Shown in pieces: positions 39,852 through 50,846 of a stretch of 64,000 nt of DNA. Made by a program: the position numbers and the translations under genes. The DNA comes from Caballeronia mineralivorans PML1(12) (GTDB lineage: Bacteria; Pseudomonadota; Gammaproteobacteria; Burkholderiales; Burkholderiaceae): contig NZ_AEJF01000188.1 in assembly GCF_001028175.1 (NCBI RefSeq), positions 1 through 64,000 on the forward strand, given 5' to 3'. Numbering within the stretch: the stretch's first letter is position 1; each line of letters starts with the position of its first letter. Under the pieces are notes generated by a model. The model did not search any database, had not been told where the DNA came from, and saw nothing but the letters and a program-made list of their open reading frames with translations.

Positions 39852-39880
39852 AAAAAACGCGGCGCGGCCGCGTTTTTTTT
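39852..39880. terminator. Rho-independent terminator
   Basis: AAAAAACGCGGC-GCG-GCCGCGTTTTTTTT, perfect stem with a long T tract. Confidence 0.88.
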
Positions 39881-40000
39881 GATCTTATCGGGCACCTCGC
39901 CTTGTCCTGATGACATAGGGCCCCAAGCGGCCTCCAAGCGGCCCGGTCAAGACCGGTACAATGGCCGCTTCCAGTATTTGCACTTTTCCGGCTGCCTCCC

Positions 40001-41938
40001 ATGTCGCTTTATTCCATTTCGGACGCGCAACTCGCGTTCGGCCACGTTGCGTTGCTCGATCACGCTGACTTTTCACTCGAAGCGGGCGAACGCGTCGGTC
40101 TTATCGGCCGTAACGGCGCGGGCAAGTCGTCGCTGCTGAAGATCATCGCCGGGCTTGCCAAGCCGGACGACGGCCTCATCACGCGCCAGAACGAGCTCAC
40201 CACGGTCTACGTACCGCAGGAACCCGAGTTCGACCTGGAGGCGTCGGTATTCGACGTCGTCGCATCCGGCCTGTCGCACGAGCGGGAACTGCTCGACGAA
40301 TATGATGTCGTGGCGCACAAGCTCGCAGACGCGCCGTCAGAAGGCCCAGAGCACGACGCGCTGATGTCACGCATGAACACGCTGCAGTCTTCGCTCGACT
40401 TGCACGATGCCTGGAGCTGGCAAACCCGCGTCGCGACCACGCTGCAGCAAATCGGCCTGGACGGCGACGTGCGTTCGGGCGCACTGTCGGGCGGCATGAA
40501 AAAGCGCGTGGCGCTGGCCCGCGCGCTGGTTGTGCAGCCAGACGTGCTGCTGCTGGACGAACCGACCAACCATCTCGACTTCGAAGGCATCCGCTGGCTG
40601 GAAGAGCTGCTGGTCACGTTGCGCACGGGTTTGCTGTTCATCACCCACGACCGGGCGTTCCTCGACAAGGTCGCCACCCGCATTGTCGATCTGGATCGCG
40701 GGCGCTTGCTGTCGTATCCAGGCAATTACAGCGCGTATCAGACACGCAAGGCGCAGCAGCTCGAAATCGAACAAGTCGAAGCGGCCAAGTTCGACAAACT
40801 GCTGGCGCAGGAAGAAGTGTGGATCCGCAAGGGCGTGGAGGCGCGGCGTACGCGTAGCGTCGGGCGTATCGCGCGGCTGGTCGAAATGCGCAACGAGCGC
40901 GCCGAACGGCGCAACGTGCAGGGCAATGTGAAGCTTGACGTCGGGCAGGGCGAGCGCTCGGGCAAGATCGTGTCGGAACTGACCGACGTGACAAAACGGT
41001 ACGGCGATAGAACCATCGTCGACAACTTCACGGCCACCGTCATGCGCGGCGACAAGTTCGGCTTCATCGGTGCGAACGGCGCGGGCAAGACCACGTTGCT
41101 CAAGATGATCTTGGGCGAACTCGCGCCGGACGAAGGCACGGTGCGCACCGGCACGAACACGCAAGTGGCGTATTTCGACCAGATGCGCGCGCAACTCGAT
41201 CTCGACAAGACCCTCGCCGACACCATCAGCCCAGGCAGCGAATGGGTCGAAGTGAACGGCGTGAAGAAACACGTGATGAGTTATCTCGGCGACTTCCTGT
41301 TCGCGCCGGAACGCGCCCGCTCACCCGTGCGCTCGCTGTCGGGTGGGGAACGCAACCGGCTGCTGCTCGCGCGTTTGTTCGCGCGGCCGGCAAATGTGCT
41401 GGTGCTGGACGAGCCGACCAACGACCTCGATATCCAGACCCTCGAGCTGCTTGAAGAACTGCTCACGGATTACGACGGTACCGTGCTGCTGGTGAGCCAC
41501 GACCGCCAGTTCCTGGACAACGTGGTGACCTCGGTGTTTGCATCGGAAGGTGGCGGGAAGTGGCGCGAGTACGTGGGCGGATTCACCGACTGGCAGATCC
41601 AGAGCGAACGCTCGGAGAAAATCGCGCTCGAAGCCGCACGCGACACAGCCAAGCAGGCGAAGAAGGACGACGGCCCGAAAGACAGCGGCGCCGGCCGCAA
41701 TTCGCAGCGCTCGACCAAATTGCCGTACAAGGAAGTGCGCGAGCTGGAAGCGCTGCCCGCGCAGATCGCCGCGCTCGAAGCCGAGCAGAAGTCGATTGCG
41801 GCGAAGCTTGAAGATGGTTCCGCGTTCGCGAAAGATCCGAAAGAAGGCACGCGTCTGAGTGAGCGGCATGCGGCTATCGACGAGGAGTTGCTGGTCGCGC
41901 TCGAACGCTGGGAAGAACTGGAAGCAAAGCGCAAGTGA
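40001..41938 (+). CDS. uup: ABC-F ATPase, Uup type
   Basis: 645 residues with two ABC ATPase domains and no membrane segment. Domain 1 has Walker A GRNGAGKSS and LSGGMKKRVALARALV. Domain 2 has Walker A GANGAGKTT and LSGGERNRLLLARL. The ABC-F linker between them is Arg/Glu-rich. The C-terminal 75 residues form a coiled coil (LEALPAQIAALEAEQKSIAA), the hallmark of Uup among ABC-F proteins. Uup acts on ribosomes or branched DNA and limits transposon excision in E. coli. No ribosome site is obvious. Confidence 0.9.
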   Translation: MSLYSISDAQLAFGHVALLDHADFSLEAGERVGLIGRNGAGKSSLLKIIAGLAKPDDGLITRQNELTTVYVPQEPEFDLEASVFDVVASGLSHERELLDEYDVVAHKLADAPSEGPEHDALMSRMNTLQSSLDLHDAWSWQTRVATTLQQIGLDGDVRSGALSGGMKKRVALARALVVQPDVLLLDEPTNHLDFEGIRWLEELLVTLRTGLLFITHDRAFLDKVATRIVDLDRGRLLSYPGNYSAYQTRKAQQLEIEQVEAAKFDKLLAQEEVWIRKGVEARRTRSVGRIARLVEMRNERAERRNVQGNVKLDVGQGERSGKIVSELTDVTKRYGDRTIVDNFTATVMRGDKFGFIGANGAGKTTLLKMILGELAPDEGTVRTGTNTQVAYFDQMRAQLDLDKTLADTISPGSEWVEVNGVKKHVMSYLGDFLFAPERARSPVRSLSGGERNRLLLARLFARPANVLVLDEPTNDLDIQTLELLEELLTDYDGTVLLVSHDRQFLDNVVTSVFASEGGGKWREYVGGFTDWQIQSERSEKIALEAARDTAKQAKKDDGPKDSGAGRNSQRSTKLPYKEVRELEALPAQIAALEAEQKSIAAKLEDGSAFAKDPKEGTRLSERHAAIDEELLVALERWEELEAKRK

Positions 41939-42243
41939 GCCGGCCTTCAAGTCCGGCCTCTTCTTCATATCGAAAAAATTGTCGAAAACAGTAAAATACG
42001 TCGCGTTTTCGGGCGCACGGCCTCGAGGATCGCCGCGGTTACACCGTAGTGAAACTTTGTAGTGAAACGCTGTAGTCAAGCAAGAGGCCGTCGCGTTTTC
42101 GAGTTATCACGCGCAATCCGGCGCGGTCGGCCGGGTTGGCCCGCTATGTTCACGCATTCGCCGGTTGTCCGGCCTGGCCGCTGCTGAATTCCGCTACCGA
42201 ATTCACGCCGCGGCCGCCCGGACCGCCGGACCCACGTCCAGAC

Positions 42244-44259
42244 ATGTCCACGAAAAAACCCAGCGCCGCCGACGGCGGCAAGAACAGCGGATACAGCGAA
42301 GCATCGATCAAGGTGCTGAAGGGTCTCGAGCCGGTCAAGCAACGGCCCGGCATGTACACCCGCACCGAAAATCCGCTGCACATCATTCAGGAAGTCATCG
42401 ACAACGCCTCCGACGAGGCGCTCGGCGGCTACGGCAAGCAGATCACGGTCACGCTGCACGCCGACCATTCGGTGTCCGTCGAAGACGATGGGCGCGGCAT
42501 TCCGTTCGGCCTGCATCCGGAAGAAGGCGTGCCGGTCGTCGAGATCGTGTTCACACGCCTGCACGCGGGCGGCAAGTTCGACAAGGCCGCTGGCGGCGCC
42601 TACACGTTTTCGGGCGGTCTGCACGGCGTGGGCGTATCGGTGACGAACGCGCTGTCCACGCGATTGGACGTGACCGTGTGGCGCGACGGCAAGGTTGCGG
42701 AACTCGGCTTTTCGAATGGCGATGTGGTGAAGCCGCTCGAAATGCGCCCGATGAACCGCGGTGAGAAGAAGTCCGGCACGCGTGTCACCGCCTGGGCCAA
42801 TCCCAAATATTTCGATTCGCCGAATCTGCCGGTCGGTGAGTTGCAGCGGCTGTTGCGCTCGAAGGCGGTGTTGCTGCCGGGCGTGGAAGTCGTGCTCATC
42901 AACGAAAAAACCGGCGAGCGCCAAAGCTGGAAATACGAGGATGGGTTACGCGGCTATCTGCTCGAAGGAATGGGCGGCAGCGATCTGCTGATTCCGCTGT
43001 TCGAAGGCGAGCGTTTTGCGGGCAACGCGAAGTCGAACGAGGAAACCTTCGCGGAAGGTGAGGGCGCGACGTGGGTCGTTGCATGGAGCGAGGAAGGTCC
43101 GTTGCTGCGTGAGTCGTACGTCAACCTGATCCCGACGCCCGCTGGCGGCACGCACGAATCCGGTTTGCGCGACGGTTTGTTCCAGGCGGTCAAGAGCTTC
43201 GTCGAATTGCACAACCTGCAGCCCAAGGGCGTGAAGCTGCTCGCGGAAGACGTGTTCGCGCGGGTGTCGTTCGTGCTGTCGGCGAAGGTGCTCGATCCGC
43301 AGTTTCAAGGGCAGATCAAAGAGCGCCTCAATAGCCGCGACGCGGTGAAACTCGTGTCGTCGTTCTCGCGGCCCGCGCTCGAACTGTGGCTGAACCAGCA
43401 TGTCGAGTACGGCAAGAAACTCGCGGAACTCGTGATCCGCCAGGCCCAGGCGCGCACGCGCGCCGGGCAGAAGGTGGAGAAGCGCAAGAGCTCGGGCGTG
43501 GCGGTGCTGCCCGGCAAGCTGACCGATTGCGAATCGACGGATGTCTCGCGCAACGAACTCTTCCTCGTAGAGGGCGATTCGGCGGGCGGTTCGGCGAAGA
43601 TGGGCCGCGACAAAGAATTCCAGGCCATTCTGCCGTTGCGCGGCAAGGTGCTGAACACGTGGGAAACAGAGCGCGACCGGCTCTTCGCAAACAATGAAGT
43701 GCACGACATCGCTGTGGCGATCGGCGTGGATCCGCACAGCCCGGACAGCCTTGACCACAAGGTCGATCTCTCGAATCTGCGTTACGGCAAGATCTGCATC
43801 CTGTCGGACGCGGACGTGGATGGTTCGCACATCCAGGTTCTGCTGCTCACGTTGTTCTTCAAGCATTTTCCGCAACTGATCGAGCAGGGCAATGTGTGCA
43901 TCGCGCGGCCGCCGCTGTTTCGCGTCGATGCCCCGGCGCGCGGCAAGAAGCCGGCACAAAAGCTCTACGCACTTGATGAAGGTGAACTCGAGGCCATCCT
44001 CGACAAGTTGAGGAAGGACGGCGTTCGCGAGACGCAATGGTCGATCAGCCGCTTCAAGGGCCTGGGAGAAATGAGCGCGGAGCAATTGTGGGACACCACG
44101 ATGAACCCGGACACGCGCCGTTTGCTGCCGGTCCAACTCGGCGATCTCGGTTTTGACGACACGGTCACGCGCATGACGATGTTGATGGGCAAGGGTGAGG
44201 CGGCGTCGCGGCGGAGCTGGCTCGAAGAGAAGGGCAACGAAGTCGAAGTCGACATTTGA
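42244..44259 (+). CDS. parE: DNA topoisomerase IV subunit B
   Basis: 671 residues. The GHKL ATPase domain shows EVIDNASDEALGGYG, the glycine motif DDGRGIPFG and GGLHGVGVSVTNALS. The TOPRIM part has EGDSAGGSAK and the DADVDGSHI magnesium site. It forms the ATPase half of topoisomerase IV, which unlinks sister chromosomes. An upstream in-frame TTG would add 36 residues of poor quality, so the ATG at 42244 (MSTKKPSAADGG) is preferred. parC follows after 59 bases in the same operon. Confidence 0.95.
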   Translation: MSTKKPSAADGGKNSGYSEASIKVLKGLEPVKQRPGMYTRTENPLHIIQEVIDNASDEALGGYGKQITVTLHADHSVSVEDDGRGIPFGLHPEEGVPVVEIVFTRLHAGGKFDKAAGGAYTFSGGLHGVGVSVTNALSTRLDVTVWRDGKVAELGFSNGDVVKPLEMRPMNRGEKKSGTRVTAWANPKYFDSPNLPVGELQRLLRSKAVLLPGVEVVLINEKTGERQSWKYEDGLRGYLLEGMGGSDLLIPLFEGERFAGNAKSNEETFAEGEGATWVVAWSEEGPLLRESYVNLIPTPAGGTHESGLRDGLFQAVKSFVELHNLQPKGVKLLAEDVFARVSFVLSAKVLDPQFQGQIKERLNSRDAVKLVSSFSRPALELWLNQHVEYGKKLAELVIRQAQARTRAGQKVEKRKSSGVAVLPGKLTDCESTDVSRNELFLVEGDSAGGSAKMGRDKEFQAILPLRGKVLNTWETERDRLFANNEVHDIAVAIGVDPHSPDSLDHKVDLSNLRYGKICILSDADVDGSHIQVLLLTLFFKHFPQLIEQGNVCIARPPLFRVDAPARGKKPAQKLYALDEGELEAILDKLRKDGVRETQWSISRFKGLGEMSAEQLWDTTMNPDTRRLLPVQLGDLGFDDTVTRMTMLMGKGEAASRRSWLEEKGNEVEVDI

Positions 44260-44318
44260 CGCCGCCGGAAACCCAAAGACGCCCCTGAACCTCGTCAACG
44301 CATAACACTGGAAATTCG

Positions 44319-46631
44319 ATGGACGATCTCTTCGCGGACCAAGAAGCCGCGCCCGAAGGCGAAAAACTGACGCTTGGCGATTACGCCGAGCGCGCGTATC
44401 TCGACTATGCGGTGAGCGTGGTCAAAGGCCGGGCGCTGCCCGATGTTTCCGACGGCCAGAAGCCCGTGCAACGCCGCATCTTGTTCGCCATGAACGAGAT
44501 GGGCCTCGCCAACACCGCCAAGCCGGTGAAATCGGCGCGCGTGGTGGGCGACGTGCTGGGTAAATATCATCCGCACGGCGACCAGTCGGCCTACGACGCA
44601 CTGGTGCGCCTCGCGCAGGCGTTTTCGATGCGTTATCCGCTGATCGACGGGCAAGGCAATTTCGGCTCGCGCGACGGCGACGGCGCGGCGGCCATGCGGT
44701 ACACGGAAGCGCGCCTCACCCCGATCGCGAAATTGCTGCTGGATGAAATCGACATGGGTACCGTCGATTTCATGCCGAACTACGACGGCTCGTTTCAGGA
44801 ACCGAAGCTTCTACCCGCGCGCCTGCCGTTCCTGTTGCTGAACGGCGCATCGGGTATCGCGGTGGGGATGGCGACTGAAGTTCCTTCGCACAATCTGCGT
44901 GAAGTCGCAGCCGCCGCGGTCGCGATGATCCGCGATCCGAAGATCGATCACGCCCGGCTCGCCGAGCTGATTCCAGGTCCGGATTTCCCCGGCGGCGGCC
45001 AGATTATTTCGAGTCAGGCCGAGATCGCAGCGGCTTATGAAACCGGACGCGGCAGCCTGAAGGTGCGGGCGCGCTGGAAGATCGAAGACATGGCGCGCGG
45101 CCAGTGGCAACTCGTCATCACGGAATTGCCGCCGAGCACGTCGGGCCAGAGGGTGCTCGAGGAAATCGAGGAACTGACGAACCCGAAGATCAAGCTCGGA
45201 AAGAAGACGCTGAGCCCCGACCAGTTGCAGACGAAGCAGACGCTGCTGGCTCTGCTCGACACGGTTCGGGATGAATCGGGCAGGGATGCGCCGGTGCGGC
45301 TCGTGTTCGAGCCGAAATCGAGCCGTATCGACCAGACCGAGTTCGTGAATTCGCTGCTCGCGCATACGAGCCTGGAATCGAATACATCGATCAACCTCGT
45401 GATGATCGGTGCCGACGGCCGGCCGCGTCAGAAGGGTATTAGCGAGATCCTGCACGAGTGGGTCGGCTTTCGCTTCACCACCGTCACGCGACGCACGCAG
45501 CATCGGCTGGGGAAGGTGAACGACCGGATCCACATTCTTGAAGGGCGGATGATCGTCTTTCTGAATATCGATGAAGTGATCCGTGTCATTCGTGAAGCCG
45601 ACGAGCCGAAGCAGGCATTGATGGACAGGTTCAGTCTCAGCGAGCGTCAGGCCGACGACATCCTCGAAATCCGTCTGCGGCAACTGGCTCGGCTCGAGGC
45701 GATCAAGATCGAGCAGGAACTGAAGGAATTGCGCAGCGAGAAGGAAAAGCTCGAAGAGTTGCTCAATAGCGACGCCGCCATGAAGCGGCTGCTAATCAAG
45801 GAGATCGAAGCCGATGCCAAGCAGTATGGCGACGATCGCCGCACGCTGATCCAGCCGGAAAAGCGGGCGACGTTCGAGGCGCGGGTGGTCGACGAGCCAG
45901 TGACGGTGGTGGTATCGCAGAAGGGCTGGGTGCGGGCGTTGAAGGGCCATGGCCTGGATCCGGCAAGCTTCCAGTTCAAGGCCGGCGACGGCATCTATGC
46001 CGCATTCCAGGCGCGCACGCCTGACATGCTGATTGCGTGGGGCAGCAACGGGCGCGTGTATTCCGTGCCCGTCGCGATCCTGCCGGGCGGACGCGGTGAC
46101 GGCGTGCCGGTCACGTCGCTCATCGAGCTCGAGTCGGGCTCGCATCTGCTGCACTACTTCGCCGCTTCGGTGGAGCAGCCGTTGCTGCTGGCATCGAGTA
46201 ACGGCTTTGGCTTCATGGCCAGGCTCGGCGACATGGTGAGCCGGGTGAAGGCGGGCAAGTCGTTCATGACCATCGACGCAGGAGCGACGCCGCTCACGCC
46301 CATGCCGGTATTGCCGGGCGCAACGCAGGTTGCGTGCTTGTCGAGCAACGGGCGCCTGCTGGTGTTCGATATCGATGAGATGAAGACCTTGTCGGGCGGT
46401 GGCCGTGGCGTCATCCTGATGGCGCTCGATCCGAAGGAGACGTTGCGGCAGGCGCTGGCTATCGATGCGCGCGGTCTGGTGCTGATCGGCACGGGCCGGG
46501 GCGGCAAGGCGCGTGACGAGAAGCTTGCGGGCGCGGCGCTGGAAGGGCACGTGGGCAAGCGGGCGCGCAAGGGCCGTGCACCCGAGTCGACTATCAAGGT
46601 GACCGAATTGCGGCCGGTGTTCGAAGGCTGA
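44319..46631 (+). CDS. parC: DNA topoisomerase IV subunit A
   Basis: 770 residues. The N-terminal winged helix and active-site region contain [10 protein letters not shown] with catalytic Tyr128. The C-terminal part from about 500 is a set of degenerate beta-pinwheel repeats. The quinolone region reads [14 protein letters not shown]: the position of E. coli Ser80 is Gln89 here, and Glu84 is replaced by Asp93. With ParE it makes topoisomerase IV. Confidence 0.95.
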   Translation: MDDLFADQEAAPEGEKLTLGDYAERAYLDYAVSVVKGRALPDVSDGQKPVQRRILFAMNEMGLANTAKPVKSARVVGDVLGKYHPHGDQSAYDALVRLAQAFSMRYPLIDGQGNFGSRDGDGAAAMRYTEARLTPIAKLLLDEIDMGTVDFMPNYDGSFQEPKLLPARLPFLLLNGASGIAVGMATEVPSHNLREVAAAAVAMIRDPKIDHARLAELIPGPDFPGGGQIISSQAEIAAAYETGRGSLKVRARWKIEDMARGQWQLVITELPPSTSGQRVLEEIEELTNPKIKLGKKTLSPDQLQTKQTLLALLDTVRDESGRDAPVRLVFEPKSSRIDQTEFVNSLLAHTSLESNTSINLVMIGADGRPRQKGISEILHEWVGFRFTTVTRRTQHRLGKVNDRIHILEGRMIVFLNIDEVIRVIREADEPKQALMDRFSLSERQADDILEIRLRQLARLEAIKIEQELKELRSEKEKLEELLNSDAAMKRLLIKEIEADAKQYGDDRRTLIQPEKRATFEARVVDEPVTVVVSQKGWVRALKGHGLDPASFQFKAGDGIYAAFQARTPDMLIAWGSNGRVYSVPVAILPGGRGDGVPVTSLIELESGSHLLHYFAASVEQPLLLASSNGFGFMARLGDMVSRVKAGKSFMTIDAGATPLTPMPVLPGATQVACLSSNGRLLVFDIDEMKTLSGGGRGVILMALDPKETLRQALAIDARGLVLIGTGRGGKARDEKLAGAALEGHVGKRARKGRAPESTIKVTELRPVFEG

Positions 46632-46778
46632 TAAAACGATAAGCGGTTGGGCGCCCTGGGTCCGCAACGTCGGTCCGGGGCGTTTCTTTATCTTGAAAAT
46701 ACTTGAACTGGCTGCGTTTGGTCGAGTCGAACGCCCGAACGTTGGCAATCAGTGATTCACCCGCATTTAGGAACGTTA

Positions 46779-47237
46779 ATGAATAAGGCGATTGAAGTGG
46801 CGCTGTTCCTGCATTTGCTGGGGGTAGCGGTGTGGATTGGCGGAATGATATTTGCGCACTTTTGCCTTCGTCCGGCAATAGCGGATTTATCGCCGCAATT
46901 GCGGTTGCCGTTGTGGGAATCCGTATTCGGCCGGTTTTTTAACTGGGTGGCGGCATCGGTGCTGGTGATATTGCTGACTGGCGGATTTTTGCTGACGCAG
47001 TTTGGTGGCAGTCACGCCGCATTGCCGTTACACGTGATGGCAGGTCTCGGCATTGTGATGATGCTGATTTTCGGGCACATCCGGTTTGGTGTATTCCCGA
47101 AAATCCGGCGCGCCGTGCAATCGCAAAATTGGCCGGATGGCGCGAGGGCGGTGGGCACGATCAGAAGGCTGGTGTTGGTTAATATCGTGCTGGGTGTTGT
47201 GACGATCGGTGCAGCGGTTTTATCGCGGGGAATGTAG
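46779..47237 (+). CDS. CopD-like four-TM membrane protein
   Basis: 152 residues from the ATG at 46779, with AGGAACG upstream. Four TM helices, with His residues in the first (VALFLHLLGVAVWIGGM) and in the loop (LPLHVMAGLG), match the CopD/DUF2214-like family of small heme- or copper-associated membrane proteins. Metal binding is a family expectation, not shown. Convergent with the GGDEF-EAL gene, separated by 14 bases. Confidence 0.75.
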   Translation: MNKAIEVALFLHLLGVAVWIGGMIFAHFCLRPAIADLSPQLRLPLWESVFGRFFNWVAASVLVILLTGGFLLTQFGGSHAALPLHVMAGLGIVMMLIFGHIRFGVFPKIRRAVQSQNWPDGARAVGTIRRLVLVNIVLGVVTIGAAVLSRGM

Positions 47238-47251
47238 CGCACGTAACCCAT

Positions 47252-49657
47252 TCAATCAACGGCATTGGAAGGCGCTTCGCCAAACGGCAGGGCAGCAACA
47301 TCCGCCACGAGCCCCAGGCCGCAGACACCAAACCGGTCGAGCAGTGCTTGCACGCCCTCGGCCGGGACAGCACGAGAAAAGAGAAACCCTTGAGCCTCGA
47401 TAGGCCCAAGCCGCGATAACCACGCAATCTGCTCCTCGGTTTCCGTCCCTTCAACCACGACCGTCAACCCAAGCGAGCGGGCGAGATTGACAATTGCAGA
47501 AACCATCACGCAGACACTGCGATCGTGAGGAATCGCCTGAATAAACGACCGGTCGACTTTGAGTGTATCCACGGCAAACCGGTTCAGGTAAGACAGCGAC
47601 GAATACCCCGTGCCGAAGTCATCGAGCGCGATCCTGACACCGAGTCGCTTTAAAGCAGAAATCTTTTCGGCGACGATATCCGGAAACTCCATCATCACGG
47701 TTTCAGTAATCTCGAGTTCGAGTTTGCCCGGCGCGATACCGCTTTCGCGAATAGCGGCCGCGACCGTCTCGAGCAAATCCCCGCGCCAGAACTGCACTGC
47801 CGAAATATTCACTGCAAGCGACAACCCGTCATACCCCTGACTCTGCCAGATAGCCAACTGACGGCACGCCGTATGAATCACGAAGTCGCCGATGGGCACG
47901 ATCAACCCCGTCGATTCCGCAACCGGAATGAACTCGTTAGCCGGAATCAGCCCATGTTGCGGATGATTCCATCGCGCCAGCGCCTCGAAGCCCGTGATAC
48001 ATCGCCGGGTCAGGTCGATCTTCGGCTGATAAGCGAGAAACAACTGATTCTGGGCCAGCGCCACCCGTAACTGCTGCTCCCACTTCATCAAATGATCCGC
48101 GCGATGGGACAACTGCGGCGAATAAAACTGATAGCAGTTCTTGCCCGCATCCTTCGCGCTGTACATGGCCAGATCGGCTTTCTTCAGCAAGTCGATTTCG
48201 CTTTCACTCGACACCGAATACAACGCAATGCCAATGCTCGCGTGCAGCACGAACGCGCTGCCGCGTACATCGAAAGGCGTCGCGAACATGTGCGAAACCG
48301 CCTCTGCCAGCTGGACCGCTTGCCGCTCGACATCGGCGCCTTTGACGACCACAACGAATTCATCGCCGCCAATACGCGAGAGCATGCCGTTATCGCTGAC
48401 CGTTTCCGCCAGCCGCGAGGCCGTCATCTGCAGCACGATGTCACCGGCGTTATGGCCGAGGGTGTCGTTGACGGTCTTGAAGTTGTCCAGATCGATGAAC
48501 AGCAGCGCGAGATGGCCGACGTTCTCCGGTTTCGCGACGTCGTAGCGCAGCATCTGCAGCGTGGAATAGCGGTTTCGCAGACCGGTCAGCAGATCGTATT
48601 CGACCAGATGGGTCATCTCACGCTCGCGCCCAAGCAGCTTGCCGATCAGCCCGGTTGCGACCGCGAAGAAACCGAGCATGGCGAGCGAGATGAAAGTCGC
48701 CATGAGCAGGTAGACGCGGCGCGTGTGATTGAAGTCGGTGAACTCCTCGGCCTGCGAGAGCCCCACGAGCACGCCGAGCGGATAGCCGTCTATATGCCGA
48801 TACGAAACGATGCGCGTGACGTTGTCGATCGGGTCGACATAGATGCCGGATGCGTGCTCGGAGGTCGGGTACACACCGCTTGCCGTGAACGCGCCTTTCG
48901 GGTCGCCGCTGCCGTCGACCTTTTTTATCAAGAGGCTGTCTGGTTTGGAGGGCGTCGGTCCGGCGCCGACCCCGGTGCTGCGCGCGAGCACCGAGCCGTT
49001 GTCCGAAATCACGGCGACCACGCCGTCGCGTCCGATCGACGCCACGTTGTAGAAGTCGCTCGTGAAATAGCTGGGATCCTCCGACACCACCACCACGCCC
49101 GCGAACGAGCCGTCGGCATGATTCAGGCGGCGCGTGATTTGCAGCGTCCATTGCCGGGAAACGCGGCCGAGGACGGGCTTGCTGATGTAGAGCAGGTCGT
49201 CGTTGGAAAGCTGGTGGATCCGGAAATGTTCGCGATCGGAAAGATCGACGGGTTTCGGCGTGGCTCCCGAGGTCGAGGCGACCAGCATGCCGTGTTCGTC
49301 GATTAACGAGACCTGCACGAGCGTGTCGCTTTGCACTACGCCTTTTTCAACTGTGCTCGCCAGATTGAACTGTCCGGGCGTTTTCTCGAACTCGTATTTG
49401 ACGAAACGGGTGATCTGGTCGACCTGGTGAATGGCCTTGATCGTGTGCTGTTCGAGTGCGGACGAAAGGATCGCCGCCGATGCCATCGACGCGTGCGTGG
49501 CGGCGTCGCGCTCCACCGACAGGCGCGCGAAGATCACCGTCCACAGCAGCACGAGCACGAGCGCGCCCAGCGCGGGAATGGCGAATAATGCGCGACGCCG
49601 GCGCGGAAAATCCGCCTGTTTCATGTCGCGTGGCGCTCTGGGCCGTGATCGATTCAT
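47252..49657 (-). CDS. Cache-GGDEF-EAL cyclic di-GMP enzyme
   Basis: 801 residues from the ATG at 49657 (MNRSRPRAPRDMKQ); starts at 49624 and 49801 are also possible. TM1 lies soon after the N-terminus (FAIPALGALVLVLLWTVIF). A periplasmic dCache-type domain contains LVQVSLIDEHGMLVAST. TM2 is near VYLLMATFISLAMLG. GGDEF is intact (RIGGDEFVVVV) and the EAL domain keeps its motif (GFEALARW) and DDFGTGYSSL. It could both make and break cyclic di-GMP; the dominant activity cannot be told. Confidence 0.9.
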   Translation of the reverse strand: MNRSRPRAPRDMKQADFPRRRRALFAIPALGALVLVLLWTVIFARLSVERDAATHASMASAAILSSALEQHTIKAIHQVDQITRFVKYEFEKTPGQFNLASTVEKGVVQSDTLVQVSLIDEHGMLVASTSGATPKPVDLSDREHFRIHQLSNDDLLYISKPVLGRVSRQWTLQITRRLNHADGSFAGVVVVSEDPSYFTSDFYNVASIGRDGVVAVISDNGSVLARSTGVGAGPTPSKPDSLLIKKVDGSGDPKGAFTASGVYPTSEHASGIYVDPIDNVTRIVSYRHIDGYPLGVLVGLSQAEEFTDFNHTRRVYLLMATFISLAMLGFFAVATGLIGKLLGREREMTHLVEYDLLTGLRNRYSTLQMLRYDVAKPENVGHLALLFIDLDNFKTVNDTLGHNAGDIVLQMTASRLAETVSDNGMLSRIGGDEFVVVVKGADVERQAVQLAEAVSHMFATPFDVRGSAFVLHASIGIALYSVSSESEIDLLKKADLAMYSAKDAGKNCYQFYSPQLSHRADHLMKWEQQLRVALAQNQLFLAYQPKIDLTRRCITGFEALARWNHPQHGLIPANEFIPVAESTGLIVPIGDFVIHTACRQLAIWQSQGYDGLSLAVNISAVQFWRGDLLETVAAAIRESGIAPGKLELEITETVMMEFPDIVAEKISALKRLGVRIALDDFGTGYSSLSYLNRFAVDTLKVDRSFIQAIPHDRSVCVMVSAIVNLARSLGLTVVVEGTETEEQIAWLSRLGPIEAQGFLFSRAVPAEGVQALLDRFGVCGLGLVADVAALPFGEAPSNAVD

Positions 49658-49801
49658 GGGTTTGGTCAGTCCATGGACCCGGTGAGGCGTTGCGCCGATA
49701 GTACGTCCGGAACAACACAAATGAATTTCGGCATTGCTGCAGCGCGTCCAATGCCGGTGAGGCGGGGCGTTATTGCCGGTATTCGGTGAATCCGGGCCCA
49801 T

Positions 49802-50257
49802 CGTTCGAGTTCGTTTGCAGGCCCGAGCCTACACGTGCATCGATAACAATTACATTTCTCTTACGATGGTTTTAACCATGCCGCCGTTCACAAACCGGTT
49901 CGGCGTTGCCCGACACCCCGCTGGTTATCCAGTCTCCCCCGCGTGAGGCTGATTTCCATAATGGCGGTTAAGTCAGATAATACCAATGACAACCGGCTTA
50001 GATACTACTGAAGGCAACCCATTTAAGGAAGCGCGGCGATGAGGCGAAGTATCGAGGTATACACGGATAGGCTGAAACGCTTGTCTGGAGCGGCCCCGGC
50101 GGGGGTGGCGGTCGTTTCGACAATGTGAATTCAAGTCACGAAACGGTGGTAATCCGGATCCCGATGCCGGGCGGCATCGGGATTAAGCCCCGGGATTAAG
50201 TGCAAGATAAAATTCGTTACAACGATTTACGCGTCTTAAGCGTTTAAAGCAGCGGTT
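49802..50257. other. Intergenic region with a perfect hairpin
   Basis: About 450 bases with no supported gene. ATCCCGATGCC-GGGC-GGCATCGGGAT at 50158-50183 is a perfect 11-bp hairpin without a U tract, 75 bases beyond the ridA-type stop. It may stabilise that mRNA's 3' end. Confidence 0.5.
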
Positions 50258-50722
50258 TCAACCAATTTCGGCAATCAATTCGATTTCGACGCACGCACCC
50301 AGCGGAATCTGCGCCACGCCAAATGCCGAGCGTGCATGTTTGCCGCGCTCGCCAAACACGTCGGCGATTAACTCCGACGCGCCGTTGGTCACCAGATGTT
50401 GCTCGGTGAACTCGAACGTGGAGTTCACCAGGCTCATCACCTTCACGATCCGCGTCACCTTGTTCAGGTCGCCGACGTGCGCATGCAGCGTCGCGATCAG
50501 GTCGATGGCGATGGAGCGCGCGGCGGCACGGCCTTCTTCGGTCGTGAGCGTGGCGCCCAGTTTTCCCGCCCACACCTTGCCGTCCTTTTTCGCGATGTGA
50601 CCGGACAGATAGACCGTGTTGCCGCTTTGGGCGCTCATCACGTAGGCGGCGGCGGGGGCGCCGGCCGTCGGCAGTTCGATGCCGAGTTCCTTCAGCTTGT
50701 CGTAGACGTTTAGTTGGGCCAT
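50258..50722 (-). CDS. RidA family protein (longer YoaB-type)
   Basis: 154 residues. It has the RidA-fold features GNTVYLSGHIAKKDGK, SIAIDLIATLHAHVGDLNKV and the end ACVEIELIAEI. Family members hydrolyse reactive enamine/imine intermediates made by PLP enzymes. This longer form has an N-terminal helix (VYDKLKELGIELP). It lies next to a PLP-dependent aminotransferase read in the same direction, a common and sensible pairing. The ATG is preceded by a weak ribosome site. Confidence 0.88.
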   Translation of the reverse strand: MAQLNVYDKLKELGIELPTAGAPAAAYVMSAQSGNTVYLSGHIAKKDGKVWAGKLGATLTTEEGRAAARSIAIDLIATLHAHVGDLNKVTRIVKVMSLVNSTFEFTEQHLVTNGASELIADVFGERGKHARSAFGVAQIPLGACVEIELIAEIG

Positions 50723-50846
50723 GGGGTGTTCCCTAGAAATGGAAATGATGACCCGCGCCCGACTGGTCGATGCCGGTCAGGAGCGGCGAGCGGGAGAGTG
50801 TATCGAGGCATGCATCCGGTCTCCATACACTCTCATTGCAACGAGA

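Noticed and set aside
42946-44298. 450-codon minus-strand frame
   Set aside because: Fully opposite parE with shadow-like Arg/Leu/His composition; no ribosome site.
48092-49306. 404-codon plus-strand frame
   Set aside because: Antisense shadow of the GGDEF-EAL gene, composed mainly of Arg, His and Gln.
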